A stretch of DNA of 36,104 bases, from positions 1 to 36,104 of the forward strand of contig CACWMK010000063.1 in the NCBI GenBank assembly GCA_902761905.1, given 5' to 3'. Numbering within the stretch: position 1 is the first letter of the stretch; every line of letters starts with the position of its first letter. Origin of the DNA: an uncultured Prevotellaceae bacterium (lineage in GTDB: Bacteria > Bacteroidota > Bacteroidia > Bacteroidales > Bacteroidaceae). The notes under the pieces were generated by a model, which had not been told where the DNA came from, searched no databases, and worked only from the letters and a program-made list of their open reading frames with translations. A program made the translations under genes and the position numbers. Of this stretch, positions 9,279 to 16,578 are shown piece after piece.

Positions 9279-11639
9279 TTATAAGTCTAGGCTAATTTTC
9301 GTGTTAATTTGGCGACCCGTCAGGAAATTTGGCACGGCCCACTGGGTATTTGTTACATCGGTCACCCAATAGTAGCTGTTGACGTTTGATATTCCGAACA
9401 GATTCAGACAGTCTATTCCTAGCCAAAGGCCTTTAATACCCTTGGTGTTTCGTAGGACGCAATAGCTCATACCTATGTCAGCACGCTTGTAGGCTGGAGC
9501 TCTGTACTGTTGCTGTTCCAAGCCTCTGTGTGGGGCTCCAAAGGGTAGGCCGTCAGCAAATGCCAACTTGAGTGTCATCTTCCAGCGATCTGTGCCAGGG
9601 AAATAGTCGGTGAAGTGCAGGTTTACGGCCCAACGCTGGCCTGTTGGTAATGGAACCCACTCGTTGTTGAACTTCTGGCGTGTGCTCATTAGTGAGAAAG
9701 TGAGCCATGAATCAGTGCCTGGCACGAATTCGCCATACAACTTTAGATCAACACCTGCGGCATAACCTTTGGTGAGATTCTCACCGTAGTAGGTTATCTT
9801 CATGTTCTGCACGTTGTATGGTATCAGGTTGTTTAGTGCCTTGTAATAGGCTTCGGCTGAAAATTTGAAAGGACGGTTCAGCATCTTGAAACGATAGTCG
9901 GCGGCTGCAATGAAGTGTATCGACTGCTGGCTCTTAATCTTGTTGTTAAGTACCGCTGTAGTCACACCGTTTGCGGTAATCGTGTCGCGCATTTCCTTAT
10001 AGAACGGCGCCTGATAATACAATCCTGCGGCTAGTCTGATTGTAACATCGTTGTTGAACGCGGGTATGATGGCCAAAGAGGCTCTTGGCGATACAGTAGT
10101 TTCCTTGTTATAAGACCAGTTTGCCATTCTGATACCATAGTTCATGGTAAAATAGTTGTTGCCTTTCGACCATCGGTATGTGTCCTGCAGATAAGCCTCG
10201 ATTCTGTTACTCCTGATATCATTTCTGGCGCTCAATGTATATATGAGATCAAGTCTGTCGGCAGAGTGGGGGACGGAATATCCGCTCGAGTCGCGCATCT
10301 CATATTCTCGTGATTGTTCCTTGATATGTTCCGTCTTGAAACTGATGCCCGCCTCGATATCATGACGCATGGTCTGATGACGTCCTATTAGTTTGAAACT
10401 AATAACTTCTGCTGTCAGATAATTGCGTGCATGCTCCATATATGTACCTATGCCCAAACTCTCCTGAGTCTGTGTGTCATCAAGCCAATATTGCCCAATA
10501 ATGTCATATCTCTCACTTTCCTTAGCGTAAAAAGCAGATGTAATGAATTTTATACTTGTTGAATCTTTGACGTTACGCGTTATCCCTAAAGCGCCGAATA
10601 GTGTACTGAAGCGATCTCTCTCTTGACCATCAAAGTATACCTTAAATGTTTTTACATTAGCCAGTGTGCCGAAGCTCGTCTCTCTGTTTTCGGGTTCAAA
10701 GTTGTACTGATTATCTGATATGTTGCCGATGAAACCGATGTTCCACCTTTTGTTTGGCTTGTAGCTTATATATGTCTGATAATCAATAAATTTAGGATTG
10801 TATTCTCCAGTTGTTTCTAACGAGCCTAATAAGTAACGGTTAGTCTTGTATCTTACACCATGACTCATCGAAAACTTGCTGTTGCCGTAGCCGATGAATC
10901 CGCTCGCTCCTAACAGCGATGCTGTAGCATTTGCTTCGAAACCTTTTATTTGTCGGTACGTGATGTCTAATACCGATGACATTTTGTCACCGTATTTCGA
11001 TTCGAATCCCCCCGTAGAAAATCCTATTTTTTCTACCATGTTAGGATTGATTACCGAAAGACCTTCTTGCTGTCCGCTGCTAATCAATAGTGGACGATAA
11101 ACCTCTACTTGATTGATGTAGACAGAGTTCTCGTCGAACGATCCTCCGCGTACATTATATTGTGATGAAAGCTCGTTGTGACTTGATACTCCGGCCTGCT
11201 GCTGTATCAGTTCCTCAACAGCATTGCCAGTTGTTGATGGTACGTCCTTTATATCTTTCGCATTAAGCTGCTCAGTCTGTGATGTCTGTCGACGGCGCTG
11301 GGTAACAGTCACCTCCTTCAGTGTGGCATCAGGGTGCATTACAATCTGTACGGTCATCTTACCTTTAGGACGTCTGAATACCCTCTTTCTTACGCCATAG
11401 CCTACCATTGTGAATCTTACTTCGACGGAATCTGCGGTGTTAAGCCCTATACTGAATTCGCCTTTCAGATTGCTCATCGCTACCTTGCCCTGAGCCAGGC
11501 ATGATACTGTTACAAGCTCAAGTGCGTTGCCATCTTCGTCAACGACTTTACCTTTTAGCGTGAAGTCGTCGGCGAAAGTAGTAAGGGTACTCATCAATAG
11601 TACCAATATGATGATGAATTTGTTTAAATTGCGTATCAT
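9279..11639 (-). CDS. TonB-dependent outer-membrane receptor with carboxypeptidase-regulatory-like N-domain
   Basis: 786 residues from MIRNLNKFIIILVLLMSTLTTFADD, a Sec signal peptide; the nine-residue longer frame puts charged residues in front and is not favoured. Residues about 25-105 form a carboxypeptidase D-like beta-sandwich (TLKGKVVDEDGNAL...). A plug domain follows (EVTVTQRRR, VEELIQQQAGV, YNVRGGSFDENSVYINQVEV, GFESKYGDKMSSVLDI), then a beta-barrel rich in alternating aromatic residues, ending GRQINTKISLDL. Such receptors import siderophores, vitamins, peptides or glycans using TonB energy. No SusD partner is adjacent, so glycan uptake is not implied. The neighbouring lipoprotein on the same strand may be a surface partner, but the 120-bp gap and own -7 element argue against tight coupling. 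Confidence 0.93.
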   Translation of the reverse strand: MIRNLNKFIIILVLLMSTLTTFADDFTLKGKVVDEDGNALELVTVSCLAQGKVAMSNLKGEFSIGLNTADSVEVRFTMVGYGVRKRVFRRPKGKMTVQIVMHPDATLKEVTVTQRRRQTSQTEQLNAKDIKDVPSTTGNAVEELIQQQAGVSSHNELSSQYNVRGGSFDENSVYINQVEVYRPLLISSGQQEGLSVINPNMVEKIGFSTGGFESKYGDKMSSVLDITYRQIKGFEANATASLLGASGFIGYGNSKFSMSHGVRYKTNRYLLGSLETTGEYNPKFIDYQTYISYKPNKRWNIGFIGNISDNQYNFEPENRETSFGTLANVKTFKVYFDGQERDRFSTLFGALGITRNVKDSTSIKFITSAFYAKESERYDIIGQYWLDDTQTQESLGIGTYMEHARNYLTAEVISFKLIGRHQTMRHDIEAGISFKTEHIKEQSREYEMRDSSGYSVPHSADRLDLIYTLSARNDIRSNRIEAYLQDTYRWSKGNNYFTMNYGIRMANWSYNKETTVSPRASLAIIPAFNNDVTIRLAAGLYYQAPFYKEMRDTITANGVTTAVLNNKIKSQQSIHFIAAADYRFKMLNRPFKFSAEAYYKALNNLIPYNVQNMKITYYGENLTKGYAAGVDLKLYGEFVPGTDSWLTFSLMSTRQKFNNEWVPLPTGQRWAVNLHFTDYFPGTDRWKMTLKLAFADGLPFGAPHRGLEQQQYRAPAYKRADIGMSYCVLRNTKGIKGLWLGIDCLNLFGISNVNSYYWVTDVTNTQWAVPNFLTGRQINTKISLDL

Positions 11640-11693
11640 TATGACATAATAACGGAAAAATCGCACATTTATTTGCTAATATTTTGTTTTTTC

Positions 11694-11724
11694 TTTGCTA
11701 TTTCGACAAAAATGTCTATTTTTG
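11694..11724 (+). promoter_or_regulatory. Promoter of the nfeD-band7-dapA-araC cluster
   Basis: TTTG at 11694-11697 and TATTTTTG at 11717-11724, 19 bp apart, match the Bacteroidetes -33/-7 consensus. The predicted start of transcription is about 22 nt before the nfeD ATG. Confidence 0.8.
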
Positions 11725-11753
11725 CACTATAAAACCACCAAAACGTTACGAAT

Positions 11754-12209
11754 ATGATTGATTATATTATGTGCCATCTTTGGCAGTTGTGGGCTGTAGT
11801 TGCAGTTATCTGCCTGATTCTCGAACTAACGGCAGGCGACTTTTTTATTATATGCTTCGCCATTGGTGCTGTGCCTGCGGCTATCGTTGCAGCTCTTGGT
11901 GTTGGCGTGTATTATCAGATAGTGGTATTTGCCATTATCACGCTTGTTAGCTTATTCTATGTGCGTCCGTTTGCCAAGCGTTATCTGCATAAGGGTGAAG
12001 ATAAACGCATAAGCAATGCCGATGCACTGATGGGCCGACAAGGTAGAGTGGTGGAAACTGTTCAGGCTGGAGGCTTCGGTCGTGTACAGATAGATGGCGA
12101 CATCTGGAAGGCTGTCACCAAAGATGGTGCTGATATCCCCGAAGGATCTAATGTCGTAGTCGTAGACCGCGCATCAACAATTATCACAGTAGAAATATTA
12201 AAAAATTAA
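11754..12209 (+). CDS. NfeD-family membrane protein
   Basis: A 151-residue short-form NfeD protein. Two or three transmembrane segments lie in residues about 8-67 (LWAVVAVICLILEL, FFIICFAIGAVPAAIVAALG, VVFAIITLVSLFYV). A soluble OB-fold domain occupies about 88-150 (LMGRQGRVVETV, GFGRVQIDGDIWKA, VVVVDRASTIITVEI). NfeD proteins are encoded next to SPFH/band-7 proteins and are thought to support membrane microdomains or quality control with them. Here the band-7 gene starts 3 nt after the stop, the standard pairing. There is no serine-protease domain, so this is the truncated class. Confidence 0.92.
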   Translation: MIDYIMCHLWQLWAVVAVICLILELTAGDFFIICFAIGAVPAAIVAALGVGVYYQIVVFAIITLVSLFYVRPFAKRYLHKGEDKRISNADALMGRQGRVVETVQAGGFGRVQIDGDIWKAVTKDGADIPEGSNVVVVDRASTIITVEILKN

Positions 12210-12212
12210 ATT

Positions 12213-13166
12213 ATGGACATAATGACTTACATCCTGATAGCCATCGTAGTATGTGTGGTTATCTTTGCCAAAATGGCACTCGTTATCATTCCTCAGTCAG
12301 AAACTAAGATTGTTGAGCGTCTGGGACGTTATTACGCCACGCTTCAGCCGGGTATCAATCTTATTATTCCGTTCATCGATCGTGCCAAGTCAATCGTAGT
12401 GCTCCATCACGGACGCTATATGTACTCTACCACAATCGATCTTCGTGAACAGGTTTATGACTTCCCAAAGCAGAACGTGATTACAAAGGATAATGTGCAG
12501 ACAGAGATTAATGCTCTGCTCTACTTCCAGATTGTAGATCCGTTTAAGGCTACCTACGAGATTAACAATCTGCCAAACGCTATCGAGAAACTTACACAGA
12601 CCACTCTGCGTAACATTATCGGTGAGTTAGAGCTTGACGAGACTCTTACTTCGCGCGATACTATTAACAAAAAACTCTCTGCTGTGCTTGACGATGCAAC
12701 AGACAAGTGGGGTGTAAAGGTTAACCGCGTAGAGCTGCAGGATATCACACCTCCAGATTCAGTTCTTACTGCTATGGAGAAGCAGATGCAGGCCGAGCGT
12801 AACAAGCGTGCCCAGATCCTTACTTCCGAGGGTCAGAAGGCTGCCGAGATTCTTGCATCTGAGGGTGAGCGTACAGCTATCGTAAATAAGGCTGAGGCTG
12901 CTAAGGAGCAGGCCATCCTGCAGGCCGAAGGTGAGGCACAGGCTCGTATCCGTAAGGCTGAGGCCGAAGCTAAGGCTATCGAACTTATCACCGAGGCTGT
13001 TGGTAAGAGTACCAATCCTGCAAATTATTTGTTGGCCCAGAAGTACATCCAGATGATGCAGGAGCTTGCAGAGGGAGATAAGACAAAGACCGTCTACCTG
13101 CCATACGAGGCCACTAACCTCCTTGGTTCTATTGGCGGCATCAAAGATTTGTTTAAAACAGAATAA
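12213..13166 (+). CDS. SPFH/band-7 membrane protein (QmcA/stomatin-like)
   Basis: 317 residues. One N-terminal transmembrane helix (about 5-26) is followed by a band-7 domain (about 27-190: VIIPQSETKIVERLGRYYATL, PGINLIIPFIDRA, DNVQTEINALLYFQIVDP). A long charged coiled coil rich in Ala/Glu/Arg (about 190-265, with QAEGEAQARIRKAEAEAKA) comes next, then a short C-terminal tail. Proteins of this class oligomerise in the membrane, forming detergent-resistant platforms and restraining FtsH-type proteolysis. Residues around the coiled coil are typical of QmcA/slipin homologues. It is directly downstream of nfeD and 19 nt upstream of dapA. Confidence 0.92.
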   Translation: MDIMTYILIAIVVCVVIFAKMALVIIPQSETKIVERLGRYYATLQPGINLIIPFIDRAKSIVVLHHGRYMYSTTIDLREQVYDFPKQNVITKDNVQTEINALLYFQIVDPFKATYEINNLPNAIEKLTQTTLRNIIGELELDETLTSRDTINKKLSAVLDDATDKWGVKVNRVELQDITPPDSVLTAMEKQMQAERNKRAQILTSEGQKAAEILASEGERTAIVNKAEAAKEQAILQAEGEAQARIRKAEAEAKAIELITEAVGKSTNPANYLLAQKYIQMMQELAEGDKTKTVYLPYEATNLLGSIGGIKDLFKTE

Positions 13167-13185
13167 TAGCAACATTAAATAATTC

Positions 13186-14073
13186 ATGGTACATAACATT
13201 TTCAAAGGGTTGGGCATTGCGCTCATCACTCCATTCAAGGAAGACGGCTCGGTTGACTACGATGCGTTGATACGTCTGGTTGACTATCAGCTTAGCAATG
13301 GCGCCGACTTCTTTTGTATACTCGCTACAACAGGCGAGACTCCAACACTTACACGTGAAGAGAAACAGAAAATTAAGGATTTAGTGGTAGACTACGTACA
13401 GGCGCGCGTACCTATATTAATAGGATGCGGCGGAAATAACACAGCTGCAGTCATAGAAGAACTTAAGACTGGCGACTTTAAGGGTATCGATGGCGTGCTC
13501 AGCGTTTGTCCTTATTACAATAAACCATCACAGGAGGGCTTGTATCAGCACTTCAAAGCTATAGCAGCAGCAACCCAGTTGCCAGTGGTGCTATATAATG
13601 TTCCTGGTCGTACTGGTGTAAATCTACAGGCTGCTACTACTGTACGTCTGGCCCGCGACTGTCAGAACATTGTGGCCATCAAGGAAGCAAGTGGAAATCT
13701 TGAGCAGGTAGATGAGATTATAAAGAACAAACCTGCCGACTTCGATGTGATCTCGGGTGACGATTCGCTTACATTCCCTATGGTTAGCTGTGGTGCTGTT
13801 GGTGTTATATCTGTTATCGGAAATGCTCTGCCTAAGGAGTTCTCACGTATGATTCGTTTGCAGATGCGTGGCGAGTACAATCCTGCCCGCACCATACATC
13901 ATCGTTTCACCGATCTTTTCTCGCTGCTCTTTGTCGACGGTAATCCAGCGGGAGTAAAGGCAATGCTTTCAGAGATGGGATTCATCGAGAACGTTCTGCG
14001 CCTGCCACTTGTGCCGATGCGCATCAATAATATGCAGCGTATGTCTGAGATTCTGAAGGAACTTAAGATATGA
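13186..14073 (+). CDS. dapA: 4-hydroxy-tetrahydrodipicolinate synthase
   Basis: A 295-residue class I aldolase-type TIM barrel that condenses pyruvate with aspartate semialdehyde, the first committed step of diaminopimelate and lysine synthesis. Lys166 in VAIKEASG is the Schiff-base lysine. Tyr137 in LYNVPGRTG, Tyr111 in PYYNKP and the Thr pair in ATTGETPTL (48-49) make up the proton relay, and Arg142 matches the substrate-binding arginine. The length is normal. The gene follows the band-7 gene by 19 nt and overlaps the araC-type gene by 4 nt (ATGA), so it is probably co-transcribed with both. Confidence 0.95.
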   Translation: MVHNIFKGLGIALITPFKEDGSVDYDALIRLVDYQLSNGADFFCILATTGETPTLTREEKQKIKDLVVDYVQARVPILIGCGGNNTAAVIEELKTGDFKGIDGVLSVCPYYNKPSQEGLYQHFKAIAAATQLPVVLYNVPGRTGVNLQAATTVRLARDCQNIVAIKEASGNLEQVDEIIKNKPADFDVISGDDSLTFPMVSCGAVGVISVIGNALPKEFSRMIRLQMRGEYNPARTIHHRFTDLFSLLFVDGNPAGVKAMLSEMGFIENVLRLPLVPMRINNMQRMSEILKELKI

Positions 14074-14954
14074 TAGAAAGTAAGGTTATCCACGAGATTA
14101 CCCCGCTGATGGGAAAGGATGTGCTCTATATTGCTGAACGTCGCAAGAAGGAGTTCACCTATCCCATCCATAATCACAAGGTTTTTGAGCTAAACTTCGT
14201 AGAGCATGCCCCAGGCGTTCGTCGCATTGTGGGCGACTCTAACGAGGTGATAGGCGAGTACGACCTTGTGCTTATCACTAGTCCTGACCTGGAGCATGTG
14301 TGGGAACAGGGAACTTGTACAAGTGAGGATATCCACGAGATAACAATACACTTCGAGTTTGACTTCTCTGAAGATAGCCTTTTCTCGCGCAATCCATTCA
14401 GCTCTGTGCGTAAGATGATGCAAGAGGCTCGCAAAGGGCTGAGTTTTCCAATGGATGCCATACTTCGAGTATATCAGCAGCTTGTGTCGCTATGTACTGT
14501 TAAGGATGGATTCTATGCGTTCCAACAATTCCTTACTATACTCTACGAGTTGTCTAAGTGTGACGGAGCACACACTTTGGCCTCAAGTAGCTTTGCTAAG
14601 ATCGAGGTATCGAGCGACAGCCGTCGTGTACAGAAGGTTAAGAATTATATAGAGCAAAACTATAAGAAGGAAATCCGTCTTACTACGCTAGCCGATATTG
14701 CCGGTATGAGTCCTTCGGCTTTCAGCCGATTCTTTAAACTTCATACAGGTCGTAATCTTAGCGAGTATATCATCGACCAGCGATTGGGTTATGCTAGTCG
14801 TATGCTTGTTGATAGTACCAATTCGGTGGCCGAGATTAGTTATGCTTGTGGTTTTAATAACCTAAGTAACTTCAACCGAATTTTTAAGAAACGTAAGGGT
14901 TGTAGCCCCTCAGAATTCCGCGAAAACTACCATAAAACGCGAATTGTCGTGTAG
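14070..14954 (+). CDS. AraC-family transcriptional regulator
   Basis: 294 residues. The N-terminal half is cupin-like (YPIHNHKVFELNFVEH near 30-46, then PDLEHVWE), a possible small-ligand sensor. The C-terminal 100 residues hold the two AraC helix-turn-helix units: RLTTLADIAGMSPSAFSRFF, then AEISYACGFNNLSNFNRIFK followed by CSPSEFREN. The start ATG overlaps the dapA stop (ATGA), giving translational coupling. The ligand and targets are unknown. Coupling to dapA might indicate control of the same operon, but nothing in the sequence proves that. It ends in TAG, evidence that TAG works as a normal stop here. Confidence 0.9.
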   Translation: MIESKVIHEITPLMGKDVLYIAERRKKEFTYPIHNHKVFELNFVEHAPGVRRIVGDSNEVIGEYDLVLITSPDLEHVWEQGTCTSEDIHEITIHFEFDFSEDSLFSRNPFSSVRKMMQEARKGLSFPMDAILRVYQQLVSLCTVKDGFYAFQQFLTILYELSKCDGAHTLASSSFAKIEVSSDSRRVQKVKNYIEQNYKKEIRLTTLADIAGMSPSAFSRFFKLHTGRNLSEYIIDQRLGYASRMLVDSTNSVAEISYACGFNNLSNFNRIFKKRKGCSPSEFRENYHKTRIVV

Positions 14955-14989
14955 ATTTGAACTTTTTTTGGAAAAAAGTCCGTTAAAAA

Positions 14990-15021
14990 TTTGGCTGTTC
15001 CAAAAAAAGTCAGTACCTTTG
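14990..15021 (+). promoter_or_regulatory. Promoter of tRNA-Arg
   Basis: TTTG at 14990-14993 and TACCTTTG at 15014-15021, separated by 20 bp, match the -33/-7 consensus. The mature tRNA begins 19 nt downstream of the -7 element. Confidence 0.75.
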
Positions 15022-15039
15022 CACCCGCAAATCGGAAAT

Positions 15040-15113
15040 GGTTCCGTAGCTCAACTGAATAGAGCATCTGACTACGGATCAGAAGGTTGTGGGTTTGAAT
15101 CCCGCCGGAATCA
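15040..15113 (+). tRNA. tRNA-Arg(ACG)
   Basis: A full cloverleaf of 74 nt. The acceptor stem is GGTTCCG with CGGAATC (one G-U), discriminator A73. The D stem is GCTC/GAGC, the anticodon stem TCTGA/TCAGA with loop CTACGGA, giving anticodon ACG, and the T stem GTGGG/CCCGC has one wobble. CCA is not encoded (CAA follows A73). In the elbow, position 19 is A instead of G and position 56 is T instead of C, so the normal G19-C56 pair becomes A19-U56. The ACG wobble base would be converted to inosine by TadA to read CGN codons. Confidence 0.93.
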
Positions 15114-15117
15114 CAAG

Positions 15118-15187
15118 TAGCTCAACTGAATAGAGCATCTGACTACGGATCAGAAGGTTGTGGGTTTGAATCCCGCCGGAATCACCA
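15118..15187 (+). pseudogene. Tandem partial copy of tRNA-Arg(ACG) lacking the 5' acceptor strand
   Basis: From TAGCTC onward this repeats the preceding tRNA exactly through the discriminator base, and unlike the first copy it encodes CCA (15185-15187). The seven bases before TAGCTC are TCACAAG rather than GGTTCCG, so no acceptor stem can form on its own. The repeat unit is about 71 nt and directly abuts the first copy. It is probably non-functional alone; the single GGTTCCG upstream could pair with either 3' strand. Confidence 0.85.
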
Positions 15188-15190
15188 AGA

Positions 15191-15226
15191 GGAGAGAAAA
15201 TCGAAAGGTTTTCTCTTCTTTTTTTT
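15191..15226 (+). terminator. Intrinsic terminator after the tRNA-Arg pair
   Basis: Stem GGAGAGAAAA (15191-15200) with TTTTCTCTTC (15209-15218), one G-U pair, 8-nt loop, then eight T (15219-15226). The T-run runs into the -33 element of the sigma factor promoter. Confidence 0.85.
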
Positions 15227-15254
15227 GCGTATTCGAAATTGTTTTGTATCTTTG
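15224..15254 (+). promoter_or_regulatory. Promoter of the sigma-70 family gene
   Basis: TTTG (15224-15227) and TATCTTTG (15247-15254) are 19 bp apart. The promoter overlaps the T-tract of the tRNA terminator. It also fixes the start of the sigma gene at 15274, because the longer frame from 15160 would begin inside the tRNA repeat. Confidence 0.8.
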
Positions 15255-15273
15255 CAAACAAAATAGGTTTATT

Positions 15274-15978
15274 ATGGAAGATTCGGTTTTGAATATATAT
15301 CTTGATGAGATAGGTAAGGAGCAGTTGCTCAGTGATGATGAAGAGCGACAGTTGAGCGAGAGGATTGCTAAAGGCGATCAGCGTGCATTGTCTAAACTCA
15401 TTGAGGCTAATCTTAAGTTCGTGGTTTCTGTAGCGCGCCAGTACAAAGGTAAGGGTGTAGCTATGGAAGACCTTGTGAGCGAGGGTAATATCGGATTGAT
15501 GAAAGCTGCAGCCAAGTTCGATGCCAGTCGTGGCGTGCGTTTTGTTAATTTCGCTGTAGTCTATGTGCGTCAGGCTATCGAGAAGGCAATCGATCAACAG
15601 GGTGGACTTTATCAAGTACCTAAGGACGTTAAGCAGGAAGTTGCTCGTCAGCAGTCACAGCCATTATCAGTCGATGCTCCTTTGGGGCATCGCACTAATA
15701 TGAGTTTACTCTCTGTACTTGTTAATAAGGATGCTCCATTGGCTGATGAGCGCGTGCACTCTGAGGCTATTGAAGAAGCTATCGACTATGCTCTTGCTAC
15801 CCTTGATGACCGTGAGCGTCGCATCATCAACGCTTTCTATGGTATCAACCAGGAGCATGAGACTATGGCAGAGATTGCTGAAGATATGGATTTGAAGCGC
15901 GAGCGTGTTCGTCAGATACGCGATAAATCAGTGCGCAAGCTGCGCAAAGCCTACCGAAACAAACTTAAATCATTATAA
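15274..15978 (+). CDS. Alternative sigma-70 family factor
   Basis: 234 residues, shorter than the 286-288 of the Bacteroidetes primary sigma factor. Region 1.2 (NIYLDEIGKEQLLSDDEE) and region 2 (residues about 33-105: LIEANLKFVVSVARQYKGKG, EDLVSEGNIGLMKAA) are clear. The region 2.3/2.4 helix reads FAVVYVRQAI at 93-102; the paired tryptophans of primary factors (YAxWWIRQ) are Val96-Tyr97. Region 3 is reduced (about 112-165). Region 4 (about 170-234: LDDRERRIINAFYGI, TMAEIAEDMDLKRERVRQIR) keeps the -35-type helix-turn-helix. It is therefore a paralogue with probably different promoter melting, not the housekeeping factor. The SH3-domain gene follows after 13 nt. Confidence 0.9.
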   Translation: MEDSVLNIYLDEIGKEQLLSDDEERQLSERIAKGDQRALSKLIEANLKFVVSVARQYKGKGVAMEDLVSEGNIGLMKAAAKFDASRGVRFVNFAVVYVRQAIEKAIDQQGGLYQVPKDVKQEVARQQSQPLSVDAPLGHRTNMSLLSVLVNKDAPLADERVHSEAIEEAIDYALATLDDRERRIINAFYGINQEHETMAEIAEDMDLKRERVRQIRDKSVRKLRKAYRNKLKSL

Positions 15979-15991
15979 ACCTATTACAATT

Positions 15992-16495
15992 ATGAAAAAT
16001 TATTTGTTTACTATTAGCCTTTTGATGTTCTCAATTGCAGCCAGTGCCCAGGGTCTTGGTGTATATATCCTCGACTACGATGGCGATTTTACTAACATTC
16101 GCAATGCTCCTAAGGGTAAGATCGTATTTAAATTGCCTGCTCGTGATGGAGTTATGATTGATGTCGACAAGGTAGTGAATGGTTGGTGGCATATCTGTTC
16201 TGAGTATGCGGGGGCAGGCGATGAGAACTATAAGCTTACGGGTTCTACTACCGGTTATTGGATCCACAGTTCTGTGGTGGCTACAGGCACTCGAAACTAT
16301 GGTGGTCAGAAACTCATCTTGCGCAAGGAGCCTTCAGACAAGTCGGCAGCTGTCTACTCATTTACAGATGAGCGTAATCTTCGTGTGCTTGATATCAAGG
16401 GAGATTGGGTAAAGGTCCGCACTCTTGATGGTAAGTATACTGGCTGGATAGACAGTGAATGGCTTTGCGGCAATTCACTCACAAATTGCTGTTAA
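15992..16495 (+). CDS. Exported SH3-like domain protein
   Basis: 167 residues from MKNYLFTISLLMFSIAASAQG, a clear Sec signal peptide cleaved near residue 19-20. The frame is open further upstream inside the sigma gene, but the signal peptide sets the start. The mature part contains two bacterial SH3-like units: TNIRNAPKGKIVFKLPARDGV with WWHI, and LILRKEPSDKSAAVYSF with WVKVRTLDGKYTGWIDSEWL. Such domains bind peptidoglycan or glycans in the periplasm. It ends with a Cys pair. It follows the sigma gene by 13 nt and is likely co-transcribed. The partner is unknown. Confidence 0.82.
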   Translation: MKNYLFTISLLMFSIAASAQGLGVYILDYDGDFTNIRNAPKGKIVFKLPARDGVMIDVDKVVNGWWHICSEYAGAGDENYKLTGSTTGYWIHSSVVATGTRNYGGQKLILRKEPSDKSAAVYSFTDERNLRVLDIKGDWVKVRTLDGKYTGWIDSEWLCGNSLTNCC

Positions 16496-16520
16496 TATAT
16501 ATTAAATTGCGCAACAATTC

Positions 16521-16551
16521 TTTGCGTTAATCTGAATAATGTATATCTTTG
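16521..16551 (+). promoter_or_regulatory. Promoter of the three-sensor operon
   Basis: TTTG (16521-16524) and TATCTTTG (16544-16551) at 19-bp spacing, 28 bp before the first sensor gene. This makes the operon separate from the sigma/SH3 pair. Confidence 0.8.
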
Positions 16552-16578
16552 CAGATATATTGCGTCTAACTTATTGAG

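Noticed and set aside
9279-11639. SusC/SusD glycan-uptake pair
   Set aside because: There is no SusD homologue or glycoside hydrolase next to the TonB receptor; the adjacent lipoprotein is an LruC protein.
14955-14985. Terminator after the AraC gene (A/T hairpin near 14960-14980)
   Set aside because: The stem is only A-T pairs apart from one closing pair and has no T-run after it, so the support is too weak.
15160-15273. N-terminal extension of the sigma factor
   Set aside because: The extra 38 codons translate the tRNA 3' end, the terminator and the promoter; the family start is ATG 15274.
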